From Novosphingobium sp. KA1 (GTDB lineage: Bacteria; Pseudomonadota; Alphaproteobacteria; Sphingomonadales; Sphingomonadaceae), in the NCBI RefSeq assembly GCF_017309955.1, contig NZ_CP021248.1, positions 496,001-560,000 on the forward strand: a stretch of 64,000 nucleotides of DNA, in the 5' to 3' direction. The stretch's first letter is position 1, and each line of letters starts with the position of its first letter. This document shows, piece after piece, positions 16,999-24,851 of the stretch. The position numbers and the translations under genes are program-made. Under the pieces are notes generated by a model. That model saw only the letters and a list, made by a program, of their open reading frames with translations, made no database searches and was not told the origin of the DNA.

Positions 16999-17882
16999 GG
17001 CCGCGGTTCCCGTGTATCGACGAGATCGCCGCCGATCACGCGCGGATCGGTCGAGGAGACCGGGCCATTGGCGAGCGCATCGAAGAAGCCGTCCTCCTCG
17101 CCCGCCGCGGTCAGCCACTGCTCGGGCCGGATATCGCCGCTGAGCAGCCGCACGGCCTGGTAGGCCATCTGCGCGATGTTGGGGTAGGTCTCGACCCCGG
17201 CGGCGATGACCATGCGCTGGGCGCTGTTCCGGCGAATGACCATGGTGGTTGGCGTCACCTCCACCCCGAAGCGCTGCCCAAGCTCAGGCTTGCGGTCGAG
17301 ATCCAGGAGGCTCACCTGCCAGCCCATCTCGTCCTGGAAGCGCTGGACGATCGGCCACTGCACGCGGCAGTAGCCGCAGGATGCGCGCGCGAACATGACC
17401 AGCGCGAATTCGCCCGCTTTCGAGCGCAGATACTGGCGGCGCAGCTGGTCCTTCTGCGCGCCGAGCACATCGCGCGCCTCGCCGACCATCGGGTTCGCCG
17501 CCCTCGCATTGAGCTCGGGATGCGTGAGCATGGCGAGCTGGGTGACGCCTGCGAAGGCGCGAGCCTTGCGCCGCGCAAAATCCTGCAGCCGCCAGAAGTC
17601 CGATACGGCCTCGACGGTAAGCACGGTCGCGGCATAGTCGCGCTGCTGTTCGATCAGCGTGCGGATCTTCGGCGGCGTCCAGGTCGCCAGCTCCGCCATC
17701 GGCGGGATCACCGGTTTCACCAGCGCGTCGGGATCGGGCTTCTCCTCCACAACCTTGGCCGGGGCCTGATACCACCAGTAGCCGCGTGCTCCGCTTTCCA
17801 TGGTGGCAGGGTCGTTTGCCTGGGCCAACGCTGCCTGGGTGGGGAGCAACAGGGCTGCGACGAGGGTCAAGCGCCGCCTCAC
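16995..17882 (-). CDS. traF: Conjugal transfer protein TraF (thioredoxin-fold pilus assembly protein)
   Basis: A 295-aa periplasmic protein with a signal peptide (LVAALLLPTQAALA), the TraF family opening (ARGYWWYQAP), a long helical middle and a C-terminal thioredoxin domain holding C169-G-Y-C172 (ASCGYCRVQWPIVQRF). F TraF lacks a redox CxxC; many chromosomal and IncA/C-type homologues keep it, as here. Its role is pilus assembly in the periplasm. It overlaps its neighbours on both sides by ATGA. Confidence 0.93.
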   Translation of the reverse strand: MRRRLTLVAALLLPTQAALAQANDPATMESGARGYWWYQAPAKVVEEKPDPDALVKPVIPPMAELATWTPPKIRTLIEQQRDYAATVLTVEAVSDFWRLQDFARRKARAFAGVTQLAMLTHPELNARAANPMVGEARDVLGAQKDQLRRQYLRSKAGEFALVMFARASCGYCRVQWPIVQRFQDEMGWQVSLLDLDRKPELGQRFGVEVTPTTMVIRRNSAQRMVIAAGVETYPNIAQMAYQAVRLLSGDIRPEQWLTAAGEEDGFFDALANGPVSSTDPRVIGGDLVDTREPRP

Positions 17883-18475
17883 AGCAGCTTCTCCATCCGC
17901 GTCAGACGATCGATTGCGACCGGCCCGTAATAGCGGCTGTCATATCCATCGGGATGTTTCGAGCCGACGAAGATCATGCCCTCGGGAATCTGCGTGATGC
18001 CCGGGTGCCAGTGCGTCAGCGCCTTGCCGCCGCGGCCGACCGGCTTGCTGACGCCCAGCAGGCGGCCGTTGCAATAGTACCAGCCATTGCCGGGCTGTCC
18101 GAAAAGGCCTGCCTTCTCGATCATGACGATCCGCTCGCCCGGCATGCACAGCGCATATTTGGTGACATTGACGGGCCTGGGACCAGCCACGGGGTCCGAC
18201 AGCATGAACGACACGAGATCGCCGCGCCCGATCGGGCCGGGCGCGCGATGCACCACCCAGGCATCGATCGACGGGGTCATCACCAGCGTCATATGGGGCA
18301 TCGCCCACCATGCGAAGAGGCCGATCGGGAGGACGATGCCGTAGGCCTTGAACAGCTGCGCGGGCCGCGCGGGCTGGCCAAGGCCACTGGCGCCGAGCGC
18401 CACGGCTGCGCGCAGCGGCAGATCCATGGCCTCGCGCCAGAGCCGCTTACCGGCGCGCCAGGCGAGCGAGAGCAT
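17879..18475 (-). CDS. S26-family signal peptidase of the conjugation system
   Basis: A 198-aa membrane protein beginning MLSLAWRAGKRLW. One hydrophobic segment (YGIVLPIGLFAWWAMPHM) precedes the catalytic part. TPSIDAWVV holds the probable catalytic Ser, and the segment NVTKYALCMPGERIVM holds the probable Lys, as in the TraF/TrhF peptidases of RP4- and H-plasmid systems. The C-terminus has the conserved GxxKPDGYDSRYYGPV-like block (GSKHPDGYDSRYYGPV). It probably processes the pilin or another exported component. It overlaps trbC by 29 bp. Confidence 0.88.
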   Translation of the reverse strand: MLSLAWRAGKRLWREAMDLPLRAAVALGASGLGQPARPAQLFKAYGIVLPIGLFAWWAMPHMTLVMTPSIDAWVVHRAPGPIGRGDLVSFMLSDPVAGPRPVNVTKYALCMPGERIVMIEKAGLFGQPGNGWYYCNGRLLGVSKPVGRGGKALTHWHPGITQIPEGMIFVGSKHPDGYDSRYYGPVAIDRLTRMEKLL

Positions 18476-19337
18476 CCCGCACCTCCTTTCCGCCGCCGAG
18501 GCGGCCATATTCCTCGAGCAGCCCGGTAAGCGCCGCGTCGCCGAACACGAGATGCGGCGCGCGCAGGAGCACTTCGTCGCGCTCGCAATAGGGCTGGGTA
18601 GGATCGCCGGGCACCATCGCCAGCGCGGGCACCCGGGTGACGCCATGCTGGCGGAAGACCAGCGGATCGACGATCAGCTGCACATCGCGCATGGCGCAGG
18701 CGGGACCGTCGCAGCCCGGATCGATGCGCAGGATCGCCGCCGACAGTTTCGCCATCGGCGCGACCTTCCGCATCCCGCCGGGCATTCCCCGAAACGCCAT
18801 GACGCCGCCGGCCAGCTCGAGTTGGCCCGCGTAGGTCCGCAGCGTCGCGACCGGCATCGCGGACGACACGAACAGCACCGGCACCCAGCGCTTCTCACTA
18901 CCAGCGGAGACCACGCCGGCCAGCGCCGCGGCTTCGGGCTGTTCCAGTCCCAGCGCCTGCGCGACCCGGCGACTGGCCGCTTCGCGCTCGGCGGCGAGCG
19001 CTTCGCCGGCTGCGGCGACATCCGCCTCCGCGCGTTTGACCACGGCGGGATCCGTCCTGCGGCGGCGCATCCCCTCGAACGCGCGGCGCTGCGTGGCCGT
19101 GTCCGGCTTCGCGGGCAGAACCGGTGAGGGGACGGTTGTGGCTTTCGCCTTGCCGGCGGCGCGTTTCACGCGTTCCATCGCTTCCGCGCCCTGTTCCTGG
19201 ATCCGCGTGCGGGCACTCTCCGGCTGTGCCTGCCCGGTCGGGGCCGGCGGCTCGCTTGCACCTGCCCCTATGGGGACACAGGCGAGGCAAGCCACGAGGA
19301 GGGCGCGCCTAGTTGCTGATCGTCTGCATATACGCAT
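18447..19337 (-). CDS. trbC: Type-F pilus assembly protein TrbC
   Basis: A 296-aa exported protein: an N-terminal hydrophobic stretch (RALLVACLACVPIGAGA), a long charged Ala-rich helical region (residues 60-130), then the TrbC_Ftype domain (VPVLFVSSAMPVATLRTYAG through TRVPALAMVPGD). F TrbC is a periplasmic protein required for pilus assembly and interacts with TraW. The start overlaps traN (C-part) by 29 bp; a start slightly further in is possible. Confidence 0.88.
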   Translation of the reverse strand: MRICRRSATRRALLVACLACVPIGAGASEPPAPTGQAQPESARTRIQEQGAEAMERVKRAAGKAKATTVPSPVLPAKPDTATQRRAFEGMRRRRTDPAVVKRAEADVAAAGEALAAEREAASRRVAQALGLEQPEAAALAGVVSAGSEKRWVPVLFVSSAMPVATLRTYAGQLELAGGVMAFRGMPGGMRKVAPMAKLSAAILRIDPGCDGPACAMRDVQLIVDPLVFRQHGVTRVPALAMVPGDPTQPYCERDEVLLRAPHLVFGDAALTGLLEEYGRLGGGKEVRDALARLARR

Positions 19338-20403
19338 CGATCTTGTCCTTCATGTCGATCTGGATTTCGCTCTGCGCGCGCGCTTCGATCTCCTCGTAAT
19401 ATTCCGAGAGATCCATCTTGCTGAAATCGAGCGCCTGGAATTCTTCCGCGGTGAACCCGCGGCAGTAAGGCTTCTTCGCCGTGCCCCAGCCCTTCGCGGC
19501 GAAGCTCTTGAGCTGCGGGCGCCCCTGTTCCTGGATGATGCGGCCGAGTTTGGTGTTGAAGCAGCAGTGGCCTTTCGCCTTCTGCACGCAGATGCCCAGG
19601 ATCTTCGACGAGCAATAGCTGCCGACCTCATGGCACATCCCCGAGCCGCGCAGCATGCCCACTTCCATGTCCTCCTGGTCGCAGCCCTGCAGCAGCACCT
19701 CGATCATGAAATTGACGGCCAGGCTGATCGCGATCGAGGTGGGATCGATGCCGACGATGATCGCATTGGCGCCCGCGCTTGCCGCCTGGCTCGCGGTCGC
19801 CCCCGCCTTGAAGGCGGTGTAGGCCGCTTTGAGCCCCGTGAAGACGCCCTTGGCGACGGCGATCTTGGTCGAGATCGACGAGATCGAACCGCCCATGCCG
19901 TCCTTGACGATCTTCCCCTTGTCCTTGCAGCAGTTCTGGAACGTGGTGCTGAGACCTGCGGGGCGACAGCGCGCGGCGCGCCCTGAAAAGATCTCGATCG
20001 TCCCCAGGCAATTGCCGTCGGCATCGACGTCGCCGTCGGCCTCGACCCCGGGATCGTCGAGCGCCGCTTCCTCCACGACGGGATTGGCGCTGGTGTCGAT
20101 GCAGGTGTTGGCCGAGCAGGCGGCCGCGCCGCCGCTCGCAGGAACCGAGCATGCGTATTGATCGCCGAGCGGGCAGTGGAGCGCGCCCGCCGCGTCCGCC
20201 TCGCACGTCGTCTGGCCGATCGGGCACATCCACCCACCCGAGGCGGTCAGATGGCAGGCAGCCGTCTCGCCTTCGTCGGCCGCATCGCCGTTGCCGTCGA
20301 GGTCGGCCGCGCAAAGCTGCTGCGCGGCCGCGCCAGTAGGAAACACCAGCGCGCTGGACATGAGCAGCATGGCCGCTGCAAGGAAAGACCGCGCGGTGCT
20401 CAT
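19309..20403 (-). CDS. traN: TraN-like protein, C-terminal part as separate exported protein
   Basis: A 364-aa cysteine-rich protein with its own signal peptide (FLAAAMLLMSSALVFPTGAAAQ). It carries the TraN C-terminal pattern: IEIFSGRAARCRPAGLSTTF, then QNCCKDKGKIVKDGMGGS, a GCDQEDMEVGML stretch and CCFNTKLGRIIQEQGRPQL. In F and its relatives this is the distal half of the outer-membrane mating-stabilisation protein TraN. Here it is a separate gene, ATGA-coupled to a second TraN-like gene upstream. Together they total about 1007 residues, close to the long TraN proteins of some other F-type systems. Confidence 0.88.
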   Translation of the reverse strand: MSTARSFLAAAMLLMSSALVFPTGAAAQQLCAADLDGNGDAADEGETAACHLTASGGWMCPIGQTTCEADAAGALHCPLGDQYACSVPASGGAAACSANTCIDTSANPVVEEAALDDPGVEADGDVDADGNCLGTIEIFSGRAARCRPAGLSTTFQNCCKDKGKIVKDGMGGSISSISTKIAVAKGVFTGLKAAYTAFKAGATASQAASAGANAIIVGIDPTSIAISLAVNFMIEVLLQGCDQEDMEVGMLRGSGMCHEVGSYCSSKILGICVQKAKGHCCFNTKLGRIIQEQGRPQLKSFAAKGWGTAKKPYCRGFTAEEFQALDFSKMDLSEYYEEIEARAQSEIQIDMKDKIDAYMQTISN

Positions 20404-22331
20404 CGCACGGTGCTCGTGCAGACCATGTCCGCCCCGCCAAGGCGTACCGTCTGCATCATCACCGCCGCTTCGGGAAAATCATCGAGACAGCCGCAGCCCT
20501 CGACAAGCTCCTCGCCGTCCCCGGCCGGACAGACATTGCTGTCCTGGCAGGTGCGGTAGTAATAGTCCCATCCTGTCGGATCGGTCTGCTTCGAGCCGGT
20601 CACGCCATCGGGAGCGACTGCCGTGTTCGCCTGGGCCTTGCGGGTCTTGCAGATCGGCTCGCAGGCGCTGACGCTGCCGCGATCGGGCATGGAGAAGCTG
20701 CGGGTGGTGAGGCTGTAGCTGCCGTCGGCGTTCGCCACCCGGTCGGCGAGCAGGGTCTCGGTCGAGTGATCGATGATATAGGCGCCGCGCGAGAGATCGG
20801 GCTCGGCCGATGTTCCCAGATCGACGGTGCACCGGTAGGTCCGCTCTCGCAGGAAGAAGTCGCGGTCGATCTGCGCGATACAGGCGCCGGTTCCCAACAC
20901 CCGCGTCTGGGGCAGGGGCGAGAGGCCGGTGTTGACGCCGCTGCGAAACGTCGTGACCCCGTCGACCACTTCATCCTGCAGCCGGCAGGCATCGTTCTCC
21001 CCATAGCCGGAACAAGTATCGACAAGCTGCTCGCTCGTCTTGCAGCCGGCATCGACGCTGGCATCGATCGCGGCATAGGCTTCGCCGCCCTCGGCCACCG
21101 CGACGCGCAGCCAGATGTTATGATCGCCCTGTGTCATCCGCGAGGTCAGATCGAGCGCGGGGTTCAGGTAGAAAGCGCCCTTCTTCTCGCATTTGCCCGG
21201 CGGTAATCCGGTGCCGGTCCAGGCCTGCGGCCCGGAACCCAGCAATTCGCCGTCGACGCGGATCTGGGCCCAGTCATCGGCGCCGAAGCGGGTGAGCACA
21301 ACCTTTCGCAGGCGATCCGTGTCTTTGACCCGCAGCGTCATGTGGAAATCGAAGATCGAGCAGGATCCGCCCGAGAGGCTGTTGTCGGACGGCGAGCCCA
21401 TGAGGAAGGTGACGTTCTGGGGGGCCGTGAAAGAGGTCGCATAGCCACCCGCGACCCGGTCGATGATCTTCTCGATGGTGATTTCTTCCTGGGTGATCTG
21501 CCGGGTCACGGTGCAGCTACGGCTGACCTCGGACGTGCCGGTCCCGGTCGAGGAGGCGGCGAGTGCCTGGAACACGCTGCTCGCCTGGGCGGCGGCGGAG
21601 GCGTCGCTCGAGATGGCACCCGGATTGCTCTTGTACGCGGTGGCGCCGACAGCGGACTGCGCTGTGCACGAGGTGGTCTGGGCGCCGGTGTAACGGATGA
21701 CCGGCCCGTCGATCGCCGCTTGCGAAATGGCGATGCGCGCGTCCGACGTGGTGAGCGCGCCGACGACGCCGCCCCCGAGGTCCTTCAGCACCGAGGCGAT
21801 GTTGCCCCACACCAGGTTGTTGCCGCAGCTGTTGTTGACGCAGTAACAGCGGGCAAGCTCGGTCAGCTCGACCTCGCTGAGCTTGAGCGCCCCCGACGTC
21901 GCGGTATCCCAGCGGAAGAACCGGCAGGCGTCCCACGTCCCCGGGTTGCACGAGATGATCCCGTTGGCGCAGATGCCCGATGTCACGACGGGCACCGTCA
22001 GCGCCTCGTCGAAGCTGCCGTCGAGATCGCTGTCCCGCGAAATGCTGAGCGTGCCGATATCGCCGGTGGCATTCGGCTGCGCGAGCAGTTCCAGATAGGT
22101 CGCGGTCTTCTGGCAGGAAAGATCGGGCGTGAACGCTTTGGATGAGTCTACCGTGGAGATGCTCCGGCCCGCCATGCCCGGCGTCACGTAGTTATCGAGC
22201 AGCGCATCGCTGTCCGCGCTTTTGGCGCGCGCGGCGGCGGCGGCGGCGCGGGCGCGGTCCTCCGGCGTCTGCGCGTACAGCGGCACGGACAGGCCGAGCA
22301 CCATGGCGAGGGAGAGGGCACGCGTCTTCAT
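20400..22331 (-). CDS. traN: TraN-like protein, N-terminal part
   Basis: A 643-aa exported protein starting MKTRALSLAMVLGLSVPLYA at 22331, overlapping the stop of the unknown gene before it (ATGA). It contains many cysteines, including CRFFRWDTATSGALKLSEVE, an ARCYCVNNSCGNN stretch and a closing CPAGDGEELVEGCGCLDDFP. These are features of the N-terminal and middle parts of long TraN proteins, which contact the recipient cell surface. The stop is real in sequence and the following gene has a signal peptide, so this is a gene split, not an obvious frameshift. Confidence 0.82.
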   Translation of the reverse strand: MKTRALSLAMVLGLSVPLYAQTPEDRARAAAAAARAKSADSDALLDNYVTPGMAGRSISTVDSSKAFTPDLSCQKTATYLELLAQPNATGDIGTLSISRDSDLDGSFDEALTVPVVTSGICANGIISCNPGTWDACRFFRWDTATSGALKLSEVELTELARCYCVNNSCGNNLVWGNIASVLKDLGGGVVGALTTSDARIAISQAAIDGPVIRYTGAQTTSCTAQSAVGATAYKSNPGAISSDASAAAQASSVFQALAASSTGTGTSEVSRSCTVTRQITQEEITIEKIIDRVAGGYATSFTAPQNVTFLMGSPSDNSLSGGSCSIFDFHMTLRVKDTDRLRKVVLTRFGADDWAQIRVDGELLGSGPQAWTGTGLPPGKCEKKGAFYLNPALDLTSRMTQGDHNIWLRVAVAEGGEAYAAIDASVDAGCKTSEQLVDTCSGYGENDACRLQDEVVDGVTTFRSGVNTGLSPLPQTRVLGTGACIAQIDRDFFLRERTYRCTVDLGTSAEPDLSRGAYIIDHSTETLLADRVANADGSYSLTTRSFSMPDRGSVSACEPICKTRKAQANTAVAPDGVTGSKQTDPTGWDYYYRTCQDSNVCPAGDGEELVEGCGCLDDFPEAAVMMQTVRLGGADMVCTSTVR

Positions 22332-22657
22332 GGCAGGATCTCGCCCGGAACCACGCCGCGCGAGCCGCGACACAAACGAAACAGCAGGACGCCGCCCTCG
22401 CTGTGCGACCTTTCGGCCCTGAACACGGCCTGCCCCTCGAAGACGGTCAGCGTGGCCACGACGACAGACGGCGAGGAGGGGCGCACCGCCTGTCCATCGT
22501 TTGCATTGGGGGCCACGCCGACCGCCCGGCCGACACCGCAGGGGGGAAACGGCGCCGGTCTGACCGCGATGGAAACGCCGGGTGTGATGGGCTGACGGGC
22601 AGGCCACCGGCTGATCCCGGGCGTTTTCACGCGGTTGTCGGAAGGCGACCTGCTCAC
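22328..22657 (-). CDS. Unknown protein between traU and traN (109 aa)
   Basis: A gene hidden inside a longer chance frame. It begins at a GTG at 22657 that overlaps the traU stop (GTGA) and ends in an ATGA overlap with traN; both couplings argue that it is real. The product begins VSRSPSDNRVKTPGISRWPA and is rich in Arg, Pro, Val and Gly. A beta-like middle reads SVVVATLTVFEGQAVFRAER, and the C-terminus GGVLLFRLCRGSRGVVPGEI. No signal peptide or membrane segment is visible and no family is recognised. Confidence 0.65.
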   Translation of the reverse strand: MSRSPSDNRVKTPGISRWPARQPITPGVSIAVRPAPFPPCGVGRAVGVAPNANDGQAVRPSSPSVVVATLTVFEGQAVFRAERSHSEGGVLLFRLCRGSRGVVPGEILP

Positions 22658-23667
22658 GGCGTCGATACCCCGGCGCAGCAGATCGTCTTTTCGAAGAGCA
22701 TGAACTGGGCGTTGTCCTTGCCGGGCGCATGCTTCGCGCTGGTCCAGAGCGCACCAGGCCGGCCGACATTGACGCAGCTGCCGCCCTTGACCGGCTCCAT
22801 CAGCTGGAACTTGTAGCGGCTCTTGGTCCACACAGGCTGGGGGATGAAGGAGCAGCCATCGGCCGAACTGATGGTGAGCGCGCCGAGCCGCCCCATCATG
22901 AAGAGGCCGCGTGCGGCAAGACCTGCCCAGGCCTCGACGCTGTCCCCGAAATGAATGTCGCCCGCAACCGGATAGGTCGCGCCCCACGAACCCATGCACC
23001 AGAACAGCGGATCGACGACCTTGCCCGCGGCTGCGGCGGCGCTGTCGGCCATGCAGGCAAGTCCCGCGGCCGGATTGCCGAACAGGATCGCCTCGGGCTG
23101 GATGATCGCGCCGAGCGTCGCCGATTGCCAGGTTGGCAGGACTTCGGTGATGAGGGCGACGTCGAAGCCGTCGTCCTCGATGCACGGCAGGTCGGTGAAC
23201 ATGTCGAGCATCTTCCAGACCGGCGAGATGTAGTAGTGCATCTGCGCGAACATCTTGCGCGTGTTGGTGCCGTCGGTGAGGCTGCTCTGGCTCCCCTGCA
23301 GCTTGCCGCCCGTCGGCATGATGTCCGCGCCGAGCGCCATCATGCAGCCCGGCTCGGTCACCACGTCGATCATCCTGTTCGGCGACCAGAAACTGACCTT
23401 CACCCCGAACCAGAAGGTCACGCCCTTGCGACAGGCGCAGAGCGGCTTGGACGCCGACTGGGCGTCGAGCGCCTTGCCGAGCGGTTCGCTGGGGCCGACC
23501 TTCACGCCGCCGATCGTGATCGGGAAGATGCAGTTCCAGCGCACCTTGGTGATCGGGTTGAACACTGTGCCCGCTTCGCATTTGGACGCATGGGCGGGAG
23601 CAGCGACCGCCAGTGCGGCAAAGCCGCAACCCAGCGCCAGCAATCTGCCAAGCGACAATAGTTTCAT
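22654..23667 (-). CDS. traU: Conjugal transfer protein TraU
   Basis: A 337-aa exported, cysteine-rich protein. The signal peptide (LLALGCGFAALAVAAPAHA) is followed by the TraU family blocks CEAGTVFNPITKVRWNCIFP, LCACRKGVTFWFGVKVSFW and EPGCMMALGADIMPTGGKLQ, and a closing KGGSCVNVGRPGALW. In F, TraU is periplasmic and needed for efficient DNA transfer and pilus assembly. It overlaps traW by ATGA. Confidence 0.95.
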   Translation of the reverse strand: MKLLSLGRLLALGCGFAALAVAAPAHASKCEAGTVFNPITKVRWNCIFPITIGGVKVGPSEPLGKALDAQSASKPLCACRKGVTFWFGVKVSFWSPNRMIDVVTEPGCMMALGADIMPTGGKLQGSQSSLTDGTNTRKMFAQMHYYISPVWKMLDMFTDLPCIEDDGFDVALITEVLPTWQSATLGAIIQPEAILFGNPAAGLACMADSAAAAAGKVVDPLFWCMGSWGATYPVAGDIHFGDSVEAWAGLAARGLFMMGRLGALTISSADGCSFIPQPVWTKSRYKFQLMEPVKGGSCVNVGRPGALWTSAKHAPGKDNAQFMLFEKTICCAGVSTP

Positions 23668-24302
23668 CGCACTGCCCTCCGGTCGGTTTTGCGCCTGTCG
23701 ACTTCGGTAAGCACGAGCTTCTGCCCGTCCTGCGCGACGATCACCGGCGCGACAGTCAAGCCGAGCCGCGCCTTGACCCGCTCCTCGAGCAGGAACAACG
23801 CGCGGCCGTGGCGTTCACCGAGCGTGATCGCATCGGCATCGCCAGGACTGCCGGCCGCGAGCACGATGAAATCGGCGGGTCTTGCGGTGCGCAGCGCCCA
23901 GTCGAGTTCGCGCGGATGCACGACGATTAGCCGCTGGGGCAGTGACACATAGGCGAGCGGATTGAAGCTGTAGCCCTTGGCATAGAGCAGCTTGCCCTCT
24001 GGTAGGCGGATATCCTGGTCGAGCGTATAGAAAGGCACCACCGTGCGGTTCCGATCCGCGTGGGCAACTCCGAGCGACGCCGCCTTCATCGCCGACCAGC
24101 GTTCGCGCGGCCCGAAGGCCTTCGTCATATCGGGAACGCGCGCCGCCTGGCCTTCGATCTCGCTCAGCGCGTCGGGTTCTGCGATCGGCCACGTACGACC
24201 GATGGTGCTGGTCGCTGCCAGAGTAACGCTCGACGCTGCCATGCCGGCGACATGCAATGCCAGTGCGCACAGCGCATGAGGATGCACCGACCTAGCGACC
24301 AT
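23664..24302 (-). CDS. traW: Type-F conjugative transfer protein TraW
   Basis: A 212-aa exported protein. The start at 24302 (MVARSVHPHALCALALHVAG) gives a signal sequence; a start at 24332 is also open. Family blocks include IGRTWPIAEPDALSEIEGQA and the conserved LLYAKGYSFNPLAYVSLPQR, followed by IVVHPRELDWAL. TraW is a periplasmic pilus-assembly factor that pairs with TrbC. It overlaps the preceding small gene by about 11 bp. Confidence 0.93.
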   Translation of the reverse strand: MVARSVHPHALCALALHVAGMAASSVTLAATSTIGRTWPIAEPDALSEIEGQAARVPDMTKAFGPRERWSAMKAASLGVAHADRNRTVVPFYTLDQDIRLPEGKLLYAKGYSFNPLAYVSLPQRLIVVHPRELDWALRTARPADFIVLAAGSPGDADAITLGERHGRALFLLEERVKARLGLTVAPVIVAQDGQKLVLTEVDRRKTDRRAVR

Positions 24303-24528
24303 GACGACGCCTCCATTCAGGCTGACCGCCATTGCGATCCTCGCCGATCGCCGCGCTGATCAGGGCGGCCATAGCGATGATCGCTGTGAGGACGACGAGC
24401 AGGCGGAACCGACCGGGCACGGCGGGCAACTGCCAGGCGATGCAGGACTGGACCAGCAGCAGGCCCTGGCTGCCGATGAGCAGGCGGATAGACCCCGGGG
24501 CTGGTGTCGCGGAGAAGATGCCGTTCAC
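24292..24528 (-). CDS. Small membrane protein in the tra operon (78 aa)
   Basis: It begins at a GTG at 24528 that overlaps the preceding gene's stop (GTGA) and reads VNGIFSATPAPGSIRLLIGS, then one clear membrane segment (RLLVVLTAIIAMAALISAAI), ending in a basic tail. Its place between traC and traW is where F carries trbI, but I see no likeness to TrbI. The coupling on its upstream side supports a real gene. Function unknown. Confidence 0.6.
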   Translation of the reverse strand: MNGIFSATPAPGSIRLLIGSQGLLLVQSCIAWQLPAVPGRFRLLVVLTAIIAMAALISAAIGEDRNGGQPEWRRRHGR

Positions 24529-24851
24529 CGCTCCCTCCGCCGCAGGTGCGACACCAGCTTCCCGCAGGCGCCGGAAAGACCGATCAGCAGCATGCCGCTC
24601 GCAAAGCAGGCGGCCGCGACGATGATCCCGGCGCGCAGCGCGGGCAGAACGGGCTGGCGAAGCGCGAGACCGGCGATCGTCACCAGCGCGCCCATCATGA
24701 AGGTTTCGATGGCGACAAGCCGCAACCGCCAGCGAAAGGCGGCCGCTTCCGCTCGCTGGGCGACGCGCGCTTCGATGGCGGCCTGCACGGCCGGGTCCTG
24801 CTCCCAGTCGAGCAGCAGCTGGTCGGGATGCGGGGAGGGCGCGCGCGTCAT
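24525..24851 (-). CDS. Small two-helix membrane protein in the tra operon (108 aa)
   Basis: It starts MTRAPSPHPDQLLLDWEQDP at 24851 in an ATGA overlap with the traC stop and ends in a GTGA overlap with the next gene. After an acidic N-terminus and a charged helix come two hydrophobic segments, LVAIETFMMGALVTIAGLAL and AGIIVAAACFASGMLLIGLS. No family is recognised. Like its neighbour it is tightly coupled within the operon, so a role in the transfer apparatus is likely but undefined. Confidence 0.65.
   Translation of the reverse strand: MTRAPSPHPDQLLLDWEQDPAVQAAIEARVAQRAEAAAFRWRLRLVAIETFMMGALVTIAGLALRQPVLPALRAGIIVAAACFASGMLLIGLSGACGKLVSHLRRRER

Noticed and set aside
22328..23629. 433-codon - strand frame overlapping traU
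   Set aside because: Only its last 109 codons, after the traU stop, look genuine; the rest is traU in the wrong frame.
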